A stretch of 64,000 nt of DNA from Frisingicoccus caecimuris (GCF_004340975.1 NZ_SLXA01000002.1:1-64000), one strand, 5' to 3'; counted from the stretch's first letter, positions 50,513 through 59,161 are shown. Translations and numbers: made by a program. Notes: generated by a model from the sequence alone, not told the origin.

Positions 50513-51036
50513 AGACTGTCGCCCTCCTCATATTCGTAATTTACTCTAATCTTATTACTAAAATTATATTTTTCTTTTACTTTACTAGGTGCCACATTTC
50601 CGACCATAGAAGAGGCTGTTTTCCGACTGAATGAAGGACAGCTTTTCATCCCAATGGAAGTTTTATTTTCGTCTGTCTGCTTTACATCCGGTTCAGAAAT
50701 CAACTCTATACAGGGGATTCGCATATATAAATGATTTGGTTTTGAAAATCCTCCGGAATTGCGAATCAACAATCCATACTCATCTAATTCCTTCATGGCA
50801 GCTTTTACAGAAGTACAACATTTTCCCCATTTTAAAGAAATTTCTGTAATCGGAAAGACGAAATATACATATCCGTCTTCATTGAGCCAATGGTTTTTCT
50901 GTGAAACTCTGGCTCTGTCATATAACAGCATATAAAGTATTTTTGCATTTTGAGAGAGTGGTAGCTCTAACAAAAATTTAGGGAACTGATAATAGGGAAG
51001 TATCTTTTCCGTTTCCATCATATATTCAAATTTCAT
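50509..51036 (-). CDS. RepA_N-type replication initiator, 175 aa
   Basis: ILPYYQFPKFLLELPLSQNA and KILYMLLYDRARVSQKN are the signature of the RepA_N domain (PF06970 family), found in Gram-positive plasmids and integrative elements. A winged helix covers about residues 10-110; the rest is polar and ends YEEGDSL. It likely initiates replication of the excised circle. An AAAGG site precedes the ATG. Confidence 0.86.
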   Translation of the reverse strand: MKFEYMMETEKILPYYQFPKFLLELPLSQNAKILYMLLYDRARVSQKNHWLNEDGYVYFVFPITEISLKWGKCCTSVKAAMKELDEYGLLIRNSGGFSKPNHLYMRIPCIELISEPDVKQTDENKTSIGMKSCPSFSRKTASSMVGNVAPSKVKEKYNFSNKIRVNYEYEEGDSL

Positions 51037-51186
51037 ATTTTCTTTTACCTTTCTGAAAAATTAAGGAGACGGATGCCGGCTTTCCCAAAGAGATTTTTAT
51101 GCTTTATTAAAATTCTCTTTTTATATCTCCCTATATAACGAAAGGGAAAAAGCTCATTTTACAGGGTACAGAGAGAAAAAATTTTA

Positions 51187-51283
51187 CAAGAGCAAGATCC
51201 ACCCATGTTTAACGTTATCACGTTTCCGCCTCCGTTCACCTTATGGGTGTTCTCTTGATGGGGAGTGACAATTCCCCATACCC
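51187..51283 (-). other. oriT-like site b of element 2 (inverted copy)
   Basis: Read on the minus strand: TATGGGGAATTGTCACTCCC then CATCAAGAG, and after 52 bases GGGTGGATCTTGCTCTTG. It matches site a (51442-51542) and the site in element 1. The two element 2 copies point toward each other. Confidence 0.55.
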
Positions 51284-51348
51284 TTGCTTATATAATTGGC
51301 TTACAAAAGAATTTGTTCGCATCACCATGTGTATTTTCAAAAAGAAAA

Positions 51349-51375
51349 AGGCATCCAATTACTTATTGAATGCCT
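51349..51375. terminator. Hairpin between the two oriT-like sites
   Basis: AGGCATCCAAT pairs with ATTGAATGCCT. A-rich sequence precedes it and CAAAATAG follows, so it would work better leftward. Confidence 0.5.
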
Positions 51376-51441
51376 CAAAATAGAATTATGTTAATTATGA
51401 TATTTTGCTGCATACACCGCCGGTGTAGCTAATAAAAAAGT

Positions 51442-51542
51442 GGGTATGGGGAGGCGACAGTTCCCCAACAAGATAAAACTCCGGAATATTACGTATATGG
51501 CAGAATGGCGATATGGTAATACCGGGGTGGATCTTGCTCTTG
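51442..51542 (+). other. oriT-like site a of element 2
   Basis: TATGGGGAGGCGACAGTTCC then CCAACAAGAT, and after 56 bases GGGGTGGATCTTGCTCTTG. CCCCAACAAGAT and ATCTTGCTCT are shared with element 1. No gene is seen between 51543 and 51814. Confidence 0.55.
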
Positions 51543-51814
51543 ATAATTTGAAAAAGAAAAAATGCAGAGAATACTATTTTTTTAGATAAGTGATATTCAG
51601 AGTGTGTTTGATTTTTTATGATGCTTTTACAATATGATTCTGATAATTTGCCTTATAAGAAGATTATAGCATTCGACGTTTTAAAATTCAATTTTGAATT
51701 GTAATTCTCAATCATACAAAAGCGAAAATTAAATGCAATTTTTCAAAAGACAAGTATTGAGAAACAGAACTGCTTATACTATAATTTACTTATGTCAAAG
51801 TGGAGGGGATACAA

Positions 51815-52135
51815 ATGTCAGAATACGGATTTACCAAAAAGGATTGGTCTTTGTTCAGAGAGAAAATTTCAGACTGGCAATAAGCCTATATGGATAAGTT
51901 GAATAAAGAATATATTGAATTGCTAAATGGTGAAGGAACTCCTTCCGAAAAATTTTGGACTTTAGAAGAACGTATTCGCAATGATAAAAAAGATACCGGT
52001 GTGCAGTTAAGAATGAGTCGTTCTAATTGCATCTCTAACATTGTTTCACTTTTAAATGAAGGTGCAATCACTATGAACGATTTAGAAGAATTTAGCGATG
52101 AACTGAAGGAAAACATTCGTTTTATTACAGGCTAA
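51815..52135 (+). pseudogene. Small gene broken by an in-frame stop
   Basis: ATG at 51815 follows TGGAGGGG and reads MSEYGFTKKDWSLFREKISD then WQ, a TAA stop, AY, and continues in the same frame MDKLNKEYIELLNGEG... to 52135. The two halves fit one protein of about 106 residues, with the TAA most simply explained as a changed GAA (Glu). The second half (81 residues from 51890) has no ribosome site of its own. The function of the family is unknown to me. It directly precedes the Abi-family gene. Confidence 0.7.
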
Positions 52136-52185
52136 AAATCGATTGTATCACAATTAATAGTTTTAAATGTTAAACAGGAGAATTT

Positions 52186-53169
52186 ATGTCAAATTATAAA
52201 TCAACAGATGCACTAATGCGGCATCTTCGGAATAATGGAATTGCTATTTCAGGCAGTTCACAAAAGCAACAATTAATTAATACAGGATATTTTCACGGAT
52301 ATAAGGGATACCGTTTTTTTGTTTCGTCCAATCGTAGAATCCCTTTTACCTCATACAATGAAATTAATGCTACGATTCAATACGACACAAAATTAAAATC
52401 ATTGTTATACGGTAAAATGATGTTGATTGAAACTGCTCTTAAAAACATTGCCCTTAATACCATTATGGCAGAGATTAATTCAAACAGCATTTATGATATG
52501 TATGACAAAGCCGTCAGCAGTTACAAAAATGCTCCACCAGGAACTTCGGAAGACATTAAGAAAAAATTCCAGAACAATAAATTGAATTTACAGGGTTCTA
52601 TTCAAAATTCTATTGCAGCGGCATACCGAAAAGAAAATCCGAAAATTACACATTTTTATAATACTGTGAATTATAATGAAGTCCCAATCTGGGCAATCTT
52701 TGAAATTTTGACAATGGGAGATTTTGGATATCTTCTTTCCTGCTTAACACAAGATGTCAGAAAAAAGATTTCAAGAAATATTGGTTTGAATTTGTCCAGC
52801 GATACCAATTGTACGTTAGTCTATAAATATGTATATGCATTAAAAGATTTAAGAAATGCCATCGCACATAATGATGTTGTTTATGATACACGTTTTAGAA
52901 AAATGGATCCATCGAAACCTATGAAGCAATGTCTAATGTTAGAAATGGGATTACCATACATAAATTTTAAGACTATAGGGGATTATATCATTCTTATATG
53001 TTATTTCTTAAAGTTGTTGAAAGTGTCCAAAACTGAAATCAAAGCATTTATAAGAGAATTTGAAAAAATAACTAAAGAATATGAGGGGCAGGTTAGTTCT
53101 GCCGTAGCCGCAATCACCGTTCATCCAGACTTGTTTTTGCGGATGACAATATTAAAAAATTCAATCTAA
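52186..53169 (+). CDS. Abi-family (Abi_2, HEPN) abortive-infection-like protein, 327 aa
   Basis: N-terminal TDALMRHLRNNGIAISG and TGYFHGYKGYRF are typical of the AbiD/AbiF (Abi_2) family. The conserved RxxxxH of HEPN ribonucleases is present as RNAIAH (about residue 224) after YALKDL. Such proteins usually cause growth arrest after phage infection by cutting RNA. It is the likely cargo of element 2 and ends at its own terminator. The broken upstream gene may once have been a partner. Confidence 0.82.
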   Translation: MSNYKSTDALMRHLRNNGIAISGSSQKQQLINTGYFHGYKGYRFFVSSNRRIPFTSYNEINATIQYDTKLKSLLYGKMMLIETALKNIALNTIMAEINSNSIYDMYDKAVSSYKNAPPGTSEDIKKKFQNNKLNLQGSIQNSIAAAYRKENPKITHFYNTVNYNEVPIWAIFEILTMGDFGYLLSCLTQDVRKKISRNIGLNLSSDTNCTLVYKYVYALKDLRNAIAHNDVVYDTRFRKMDPSKPMKQCLMLEMGLPYINFKTIGDYIILICYFLKLLKVSKTEIKAFIREFEKITKEYEGQVSSAVAAITVHPDLFLRMTILKNSI

Positions 53170-53243
53170 TCTATTGCATATTTTTCGTTATTATAGTATA
53201 TTATTAATAGCAATTGGGGTATGTGTTTGCGGACACATACTTG

Positions 53244-53273
53244 GAGGAGCCGGAGAAATCTGGCTCCTCTTTT
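53244..53273 (+). terminator. Terminator after the Abi gene
   Basis: GAGGAGCC (53244-53251) pairs with GGCTCCTC (53262-53269), followed by TTTT. Confidence 0.8.
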
Positions 53274-53290
53274 GATTTCATGATATTTTT

Positions 53291-53392
53291 TTATTTCAAT
53301 TTCTGAAATTCTTTCGCACTATTCATTTCATCCACCCAATTACATAAAATCACAATACTCTCTAAATTTACATTGATATATGTATGCCACCT
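53291..53392 (-). other. Detached 3' end of the recombinase gene (right junction)
   Basis: From the AGG at 53392-53390 the minus strand reads WHTYINVNLESIVILCNWVD, then EMNSAKEFQKLK and a TAA stop (53291-53293). This is in the same frame as the recombinase codon AGG at 46085-46083. In the circle the two join into one gene. The amphipathic, charged end looks like real protein. The right attachment junction lies at 53366-53400. Confidence 0.72.
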
Positions 53393-53817
53393 GCCCGACC
53401 GCCAATGACGGTTTTCCCCTTTAAGTCTGACCAGGCGAAATTCTGGTCATTTGACCGGCCAACAAGAAAGTTTCCGGCTCTCTGGGTCAACTGGGCAAAG
53501 TTGACGGCATAATCTGAGTTTCCTTCGTTGTAGACATAAATCGTCGCTTCCGGCCCCATAAAGCCGATATCCGCCTCACCGGCGATCATGGCAGTCATGA
53601 CCTTGTCAGCGCCGTTGCCGTTGGTCAGTTCCACATCCAGGCCCTCTTCCTGAAAATATCCTTCTTCCAGCGCCACATACATCGGTGCATAAAAAATGGA
53701 ATGAGCCACTTCCTGAAGCCTTACCTTCGTAAGCCCGGCCGTACTCTTGCCGCACCCGGTCAATACCACGAGCAGCATAGACAAAACCGTTCCGATAACT
53801 ATACCCTTTTTTCGCAT
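53390..53817 (-). pseudogene. ABC substrate-binding protein gene, 5' part (split by element 2)
   Basis: It encodes the lipoprotein signal (MLLVVLTGCGK) and the N-terminal lobe (RLQEVAHSIFYAPMYVALEE, NGADKVMTAMIAGEADIGFM) up to GGRAG at residue 142. After the GG core the frame passes into element DNA and ends seven codons later. The transporter this protein served may bind a thiamine precursor or sulfonate by family resemblance. It would make a truncated lipoprotein. Confidence 0.9.
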
Positions 53818-53906
53818 AACTAACCTCCCATCAAATCTACTTTATAGTATTCGACGGAGGTCCTATGGGTTCCTCTGTTTTCACTGAAACGGATCTCTCT
53901 GTTCCC

Positions 53907-55034
53907 TTATTTCACCTGAATGGCCTTTTTCGGGCACATTTCCTGACAACAGAAACATGCAATACACTTTTTATAATCATAGACCGGCGCTGCCGGCTTA
54001 TTCAAATGAATCGCCTTTCCTTCCACCGGACAGGCTTCCACACATATTCCGCAGCGAATACATCGGCTTTCCACAATATACGGTTTTCTCTGAAAATGCC
54101 GGGATAGCCAGCGAATCTGACGCCACAGACGACGCACTTCCTTTCCCCGGTTTACATCATAATCCACCTTACCGAAATATTCTCTCACCTGGGTAGTCGT
54201 CAGCCTGCCATCCCGTGTAAGGACTTCGATATCCTCTTCCCGCCAGACGCCAAGTCCCATCTTCTCTCCCTGAACATTGGTCGGCACCAGCTCCGGTGCC
54301 AGATTCATCAGTGCGCAGCAAACACTATCCAATGCGACCGGGTCTGTCGATATGAGCATCACACCCATATGCACCGGCGTTCCCGAAGCCGGGCCATTAC
54401 CTTCCATAGCGGTGATACCATCCATAACGTAAAGTCTTGGCCGAATAAATTGATTTAAATCCACCAGCATCCGGGCAAAACTCTCTGCATTGGAATATTT
54501 GGTATGTCCCTTCGCTTTATGAAGGCCCTGAATGCAGCCGTACATATTTTTCACAGCTCCTGTCATCCGCTCCAACTGATGGGTTTTCATCTTACATATA
54601 TTGATGAGAGCATCCGTTTCCCGAATCCCCCTCGCTATATGAAACTGTCTGGCCATCTTTCCCTCAGGATAAGATATGAGCACACTCTCATTAAAATCAG
54701 CCATTGGAATTTCAAGCGCCTCCATCTCATCGGCCAGACCACAAGCCTCCGCAATTCTTTCCATAGAACCGACGCCCGCCGAATCTCCATAGAATAAGTG
54801 GCTGCAGCCCGCCTCCTTTAAAATCCGCCCCACCTCAGACACAACCAGCGGATGGGTCACTATAGCGCTATCTACCTCTGCCTTCCGAAGAAGATTTGGT
54901 TTTAAAAGGATTTTTTCCTCCGGACGGACAAACCGGCAGATACCGCCAAGCTGCTCAATTCCCCAACAAAGTTCTTCATATATCTTTTTCCTGTCGTATG
55001 TGTCACATTTGAGTAAAATAACCTGACTTTTCAA
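53907..55034 (-). CDS. DUF362 protein with 2x[4Fe-4S] ferredoxin domain, 375 aa
   Basis: An N-terminal DUF362 domain (residues 1-250; LLKPNLLRKAEVDSAIVTHP, FYGDSAGVGSMERIAEACG, NICKMKTHQLERMTGAVKNM) is followed by a bacterial ferredoxin domain with two clusters: CIRCGICVEACP and CIACFCCQEMCP. Such proteins are common in anaerobes; the reaction is unknown, but electron transfer is likely. It may be cotranscribed with the CPBP protease gene upstream. Confidence 0.85.
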   Translation of the reverse strand: MKSQVILLKCDTYDRKKIYEELCWGIEQLGGICRFVRPEEKILLKPNLLRKAEVDSAIVTHPLVVSEVGRILKEAGCSHLFYGDSAGVGSMERIAEACGLADEMEALEIPMADFNESVLISYPEGKMARQFHIARGIRETDALINICKMKTHQLERMTGAVKNMYGCIQGLHKAKGHTKYSNAESFARMLVDLNQFIRPRLYVMDGITAMEGNGPASGTPVHMGVMLISTDPVALDSVCCALMNLAPELVPTNVQGEKMGLGVWREEDIEVLTRDGRLTTTQVREYFGKVDYDVNRGKEVRRLWRQIRWLSRHFQRKPYIVESRCIRCGICVEACPVEGKAIHLNKPAAPVYDYKKCIACFCCQEMCPKKAIQVK

Positions 55035-55066
55035 GAAATTCTCCTTTCTTCACATCGTTTCTATTG

Positions 55067-56044
55067 TTACATAAATGTATTCATGGCCGTGATGACCACC
55101 ATTACTAATATGGCAATGACCAGCCATGGGTCCAGAATATTTTCCGTCTCATCAATCTCCGGCAGATCATAACGCTGATAGGCAGGTGCATCTTTCTTAA
55201 AAGCGTCGGAAACTTTCCGTCCATTGACACGGAAAGTTGCTTTAATGATCAATATGATCAGCGGTATCATGATCACCGCTAAAATTCCTATAGATACCAG
55301 GGTAATTCTCATCTCGGCGCCTGACCCGAGTACACTCTCCGCATTATAGGCCGCCCCGGGCATATTCTCCACCATAGCTTCTGAAAAAAAGCCGGACAAG
55401 GTAGAAATGCCGTTCATAAAAAAGTGCATGAGCATCGGTGTCACGATCGAATCACTGGCTTCCATCATTACTACCATGATCAACCCCAGATAAATCGCAT
55501 AGGGCATCTGATTAAAATTCATATGGAGCAGTCCAAAGATGACCGCTGATAAAATCCAGGCCAAAACCGGCGATTTTTTTCGATAACTCCGGTAAACAAT
55601 CCCCCGCATCAAAAATTCTTCGCCGATGGCCGGACACAGCGCCATCACCAGCATGGATGCCAGAAAACCATGTTGATAAAGTCCTGCTGCCGTCTCTGCA
55701 ACTGCATTTTCTACAAAAAACATAGATATCACATTCAGCAGCGCCACGATTGGATACGAGCAAAGAATGATCATAAGTGAAAACACCACGGTCTTAATAC
55801 TCACCGCCCGTATTCTGAACGTCTCTTTTATGTCTGCCCCTGAGATAAATGCCCCGGCAACTGGAATGATCAGGACAGACAACTGAGTGCCGAGCACCAG
55901 GGGCAGCATATCATAAACGCCGAAAAAGACCAGTAAAAACTGAATTCCTATCATAACTACTGTTGTCACACATAAAATCCGATTGCCGGCCCTGGCGCTC
56001 AGGCCCGGATGATTCTCATAATTTTCTTTATAATATTCTTCCAT
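55067..56044 (-). CDS. CPBP-family intramembrane metalloprotease, 325 aa
   Basis: About eight membrane helices. The family motifs are IGEEFLMRGIVYRSY (EExxxR), FGLLHMNFNQ and MLMHFFMNG. CPBP enzymes cleave prenylated or other membrane proteins; in some Firmicutes they give bacteriocin immunity. Here it is far from the lantibiotic locus, so that role is not indicated. The start MEEYYKENYE follows GGAGGG. Confidence 0.85.
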   Translation of the reverse strand: MEEYYKENYENHPGLSARAGNRILCVTTVVMIGIQFLLVFFGVYDMLPLVLGTQLSVLIIPVAGAFISGADIKETFRIRAVSIKTVVFSLMIILCSYPIVALLNVISMFFVENAVAETAAGLYQHGFLASMLVMALCPAIGEEFLMRGIVYRSYRKKSPVLAWILSAVIFGLLHMNFNQMPYAIYLGLIMVVMMEASDSIVTPMLMHFFMNGISTLSGFFSEAMVENMPGAAYNAESVLGSGAEMRITLVSIGILAVIMIPLIILIIKATFRVNGRKVSDAFKKDAPAYQRYDLPEIDETENILDPWLVIAILVMVVITAMNTFM

Positions 56045-56170
56045 GAATTCCCTCCGTTTTTCAATGTAGTTTTAAAAACTATATATTGTACTTTCATTGA
56101 CTTTTTCCGTAAATTCGATATAATAAGACATATCAAACGTTTTTTTCATTTTTTACAGGAGTGTGTATTT

Positions 56171-56791
56171 ATGGATAATTTTCCTTCCATTCAAACAATT
56201 TTAGATGAGTTTATTCAGCATATATCAGAACAGCCTCCGGTTTCAGCAGCCGATCTGCCGAATATTGACCTTTATATGGACCAGGTCACTTCCTTCATGG
56301 ACGACCATCTGAAACATTCCAAACGCTACCCGGAGGACAAGATTCTCACAAAAACTATGATCAATAATTATGCGAAGAACCACCTTCTTCCTCCTCCCGA
56401 AAAAAAGAAGTATTCCAAGGACCATATGCTGCTTCTCATATTTATCTACTATTTTAAAAATATATTGTCTATCAACGATATACAGAAACTGCTCACGCCA
56501 ATAAACAATCGTTACTTTAAAAATACCGAAGGTCATGACATGACCTGGCTCTACAGCCGTATTATGAATGCAGAACCGGAGCAGTCCACACGCATCGGCG
56601 AGGACATCCGGCAGCTGTCCGAATCAGCACAGAAAATTTTTCCGGATGGTCCGGAGGATGAGCAGGAATATCTTCAATTATTATCTGTTATTGCTCTGCT
56701 TTCCTATGATGTTTACATCAAAAAACAACTGATTGAAAAGCTGATCGACTCTTTTTCCTTTCCTGATGACAGTGAGAATAATAAAAAGTAA
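56171..56791 (+). CDS. DUF1836 family protein, 206 aa
   Basis: The start at 56171 (MDNFPSIQTILDEF) follows ACAGGAG. The stretch ILTKTMINNYAKNHLLPPPE is the MerR-like HTH part of DUF1836, followed by KKKYSKDHMLLLIFIYYFKN and ILSINDIQKLL. It is probably a DNA-binding regulator of unknown target, typical of Clostridia. It is divergent from the CPBP gene. Confidence 0.8.
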   Translation: MDNFPSIQTILDEFIQHISEQPPVSAADLPNIDLYMDQVTSFMDDHLKHSKRYPEDKILTKTMINNYAKNHLLPPPEKKKYSKDHMLLLIFIYYFKNILSINDIQKLLTPINNRYFKNTEGHDMTWLYSRIMNAEPEQSTRIGEDIRQLSESAQKIFPDGPEDEQEYLQLLSVIALLSYDVYIKKQLIEKLIDSFSFPDDSENNKK

Positions 56792-56793
56792 AA

Positions 56794-56831
56794 GAAGCAC
56801 TTGTTTCTCCTGACAGAGAAACAGGTGCTTC
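56794..56831. terminator. Bidirectional terminator hairpin
   Basis: GAAGCACTTGTTTCTC pairs with GAGAAACAGGTGCTTC with a single G-U-type mismatch. It separates the DUF1836 gene from the converging TrpR-like gene. Confidence 0.75.
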
Positions 56832-56835
56832 CTGC

Positions 56836-57132
56836 TTATTCCTGTTTTTCCTGAATCCGCTGAATCGCCAGATCGTACCCATCATTTCCATAATTCAGGG
56901 AGCGGTTCACACGACTGATCGTCGCCGTCGATGCACCTGTTTTCTCGGCAATCTCCAGATAGGTTTTATGCTGACGGAGCATTCTGGCCACTTCGAATCT
57001 TTGGGACAGCGAAAGGATCTCATTGATCGTCGCCAAATCCTCAAAAAAATCAAAACACTCGTCCACCGTTTTCAACTGGATAATCGCTTCAAATAACGTC
57101 TCCACTGCCGGTGTGCGTATCTTTTTATTCAT
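56836..57132 (-). CDS. TrpR-related YerC/YecD-family regulator, 98 aa
   Basis: The Trp-repressor-like fold is plain: FFEDLATINEILSLSQRFEV and the HTH TYLEIAEKTGASTATISRVN. In Bacillus the family is YerC; its targets are poorly known. The start at 57132 (MNKKIRTPAVET) follows GGGTGGG. Confidence 0.86.
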   Translation of the reverse strand: MNKKIRTPAVETLFEAIIQLKTVDECFDFFEDLATINEILSLSQRFEVARMLRQHKTYLEIAEKTGASTATISRVNRSLNYGNDGYDLAIQRIQEKQE

Positions 57133-57209
57133 AGTCAATCCCACCCTTTAACACTGTAAAATTTGAAATCATTACTTATATATTAACATCTCATAATGAT
57201 AAAGTCAAT

Positions 57210-57953
57210 TCAATTTAAAAAGCATTCTCTCTTCTCCGGCACATATTGCTCAATTGCATCTTCAATTCGGCTTTTGACGATGGCTGCAATCTCTACCGTC
57301 TTCATCCCCTTATATTCTTCATAGGTCAATGGTTTTAAATAATGAATCTGAGCTGTCATTTTCCTCACAGAATGAATATCAAAAGCTTTATATGAGTCTA
57401 TGATTGCCACAGGGACGATGGGACATTTGGCATAAACAGCGCTTTTGAAGGCGCCGCCCTTAAAATTCAGCAGCTTATTCCCCTCACGGCTGCGTGTCCC
57501 TTCCGCAAAGATAATGTAATTTCTGCCCTTTTTCACTTCCTCGGATACCTGACGTATGACAGTCATCGACTGACGCACATCCGACCTGTCCATCGCCTTC
57601 GCACGCACCATGCGGGCAATCTGTTTTACCAAGAGCGCATTGGCCACTTCTTTTTTCATAACAAAAGAGGTGAAGCGCCCATGGGTCTCAAAAAAGAGCA
57701 ACGTATCAAAAAGCCCCTGATGATTCGGAAACAAAATATAACCATTTTCTTTTGGAAGATTTTCCAGACCATAACATTCTACCTTAACCCTTCCGGCCCG
57801 GTTGGCCCGGGTGGTCACCTCCTGTAAAAGGGCATAGCGCTGTTCCTCATCATATTTTTCAAAATTTTCATCCTTTCCATAACGGCAAACTTTAAACCAC
57901 CATCCCGGCACCTTGTAAAGAAGCCGGATGACCATCAGAATAATTCGTTCCAT
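57210..57953 (-). CDS. plsC: 1-acyl-sn-glycerol-3-phosphate acyltransferase, 247 aa
   Basis: It acylates lysophosphatidic acid for phospholipid synthesis at the membrane. The acyltransferase motifs are FPNHQGLFD (NHxxxxD) and IFAEGTRSREGN, then IVPVAIIDSYKAF. An N-terminal hydrophobic stretch anchors it. It lies two bases after cbiC in the same direction. Confidence 0.9.
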   Translation of the reverse strand: MERIILMVIRLLYKVPGWWFKVCRYGKDENFEKYDEEQRYALLQEVTTRANRAGRVKVECYGLENLPKENGYILFPNHQGLFDTLLFFETHGRFTSFVMKKEVANALLVKQIARMVRAKAMDRSDVRQSMTVIRQVSEEVKKGRNYIIFAEGTRSREGNKLLNFKGGAFKSAVYAKCPIVPVAIIDSYKAFDIHSVRKMTAQIHYLKPLTYEEYKGMKTVEIAAIVKSRIEDAIEQYVPEKRECFLN

Positions 57954-57955
57954 CT

Positions 57956-58597
57956 CTAAAACTCCACTTCATCTTTATAGTACAATAATGCATTACATAT
58001 GGCGGCCGCCACATTGCTTCCTCCCTTTCTTCCCACAGCAATAATCCATGGTATGTCCGCCTGCATAAATAATTCCTTTGACTCCACCACATTGACAAAG
58101 CCCACCGGCACACCGATGACCAATTCAGGCTTAACCTCTCCGTTCTGTACAAGTTCATACAAACGAATCAATGCGGTCGGTGCATTACCAATGACAAAAA
58201 TCACCGGCTTTTTTATGGCGGCTCCCCTCTCCATACATATGGCGGACCGGGTCATGCCCCGCTCCTTTGCCTCCCTCAGGACTGTCTCATCATCAATAAA
58301 GCAATGAACCTGACCGCCGTGCTCTGCCAGACGACGTTTATTGATTCCCGCCATGGCCATCCGGGTATCTGTGACGATATCCGCCCCATTTCTAAGGGCC
58401 ATAATTCCCTTTTTACAGGCGTCCTTCGAAAACTTAAGGTTTATATTGTAATCAAAATCCGCAGAAGTATGAATGCACCGGCGAACAACGGAGAGTTCCG
58501 GTTCTTTCCAGCCCGTATCTCCCAGTTCTCCGGTGATGATTTCCATACTCCGCGCCTCAATATCTCCCGGTTTGACAAATTCCATTTTATCAAGCAT
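57956..58597 (-). CDS. cbiC: Precorrin-8X / cobalt-precorrin-8 methylmutase, 213 aa
   Basis: It moves the C11 methyl group to C12 in corrin-ring synthesis. Family stretches are RRCIHTSADFDY (the catalytic His), DTRMAMAGINKRRL, VIGNAPTALIRL and GVPVGFVNVVESKE. It lies with cobO but without the rest of the cobalamin genes in view, so those must be elsewhere. Confidence 0.92.
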   Translation of the reverse strand: MLDKMEFVKPGDIEARSMEIITGELGDTGWKEPELSVVRRCIHTSADFDYNINLKFSKDACKKGIMALRNGADIVTDTRMAMAGINKRRLAEHGGQVHCFIDDETVLREAKERGMTRSAICMERGAAIKKPVIFVIGNAPTALIRLYELVQNGEVKPELVIGVPVGFVNVVESKELFMQADIPWIIAVGRKGGSNVAAAICNALLYYKDEVEF

Positions 58598-58616
58598 GTG
58601 TTATGTGTTCCTCCCG

Positions 58617-59135
58617 TTAATATTCGATTCCCTTTCTGGCCGCCACACCGCCGTCAAAGGGATGTTTTTCCTTACGGATCACGGATATATAATCTGCCGC
58701 CTCCCAGAGCCTGCCTTCTTCATATCGGCCCGTTAGAATCCACTCCCGGTCTTTTCCGGTTTCCAGCAGATGACATACCGCCGCCTCATCCACTATCCCC
58801 CGGCTGACCGCATATAAAACTTCGTCCAGAAATATAACCTCCGCAGACAATTCTTTCGCTTCAAGCTTTCGCCCTATTCTTTTAAGCACATCGACATAAG
58901 TCTGTTTTAAAGCTTCCTTTTCTTCCAAAGACATATGCCGCAGGAATTTCATCGTTTCCGGCCCTTTTAACAGTGTAACTTCCGGAATATGTTCCAATAT
59001 TTTTCGTTCAGAGGAGGCATTATCCTTCAGAAACTGATAGATTAAAACTTTTTTTCCGGCGCCGGCCGCTCTCAGACACAATCCCATGCCTGCTGTCGTT
59101 TTCCCTTTGCCGTCACCGCAATAAATATGTATCAT
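58617..59135 (-). CDS. cobO: Cob(I)alamin adenosyltransferase, CobO/BtuR type, 172 aa
   Basis: It attaches adenosyl from ATP to cobalt of corrinoids. The ATP-binding motif is YCGDGKGKTTAGMGL at the N-terminus. IFLDEVLYAVSRG and LTGRYEEGRLWEAADYISVI follow, ending with KHPFDGGVAARKGIEY, all typical. The start at 59135 (MIHIYCGDG) follows GAGGAGG. Confidence 0.92.
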   Translation of the reverse strand: MIHIYCGDGKGKTTAGMGLCLRAAGAGKKVLIYQFLKDNASSERKILEHIPEVTLLKGPETMKFLRHMSLEEKEALKQTYVDVLKRIGRKLEAKELSAEVIFLDEVLYAVSRGIVDEAAVCHLLETGKDREWILTGRYEEGRLWEAADYISVIRKEKHPFDGGVAARKGIEY

Positions 59136-59161
59136 ACCCAACCTCCTCTATCAATGTCATA

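Larger units (their letters stand above)
46084..53390. mobile_element. Integrated mobile element 2, about 7.3 kb
   Basis: It lies inside the substrate-binding-protein gene. It carries a serine recombinase, an XRE regulator, tiny proteins, DnaC-like and RepA_N-type replication proteins, two inverted oriT-like sites, a broken small gene and an Abi-family protein. It has no relaxase or conjugation genes. Removing it at the GG core restores the host frame exactly. Composition is AT-rich, unlike element 1. Confidence 0.9.

Noticed and set aside
55067-56044. CPBP protease as the lantibiotic immunity or leader protease
   Set aside because: It is 30 kb away, lacks the regulon promoter, and CPBP proteins are numerous in these genomes.
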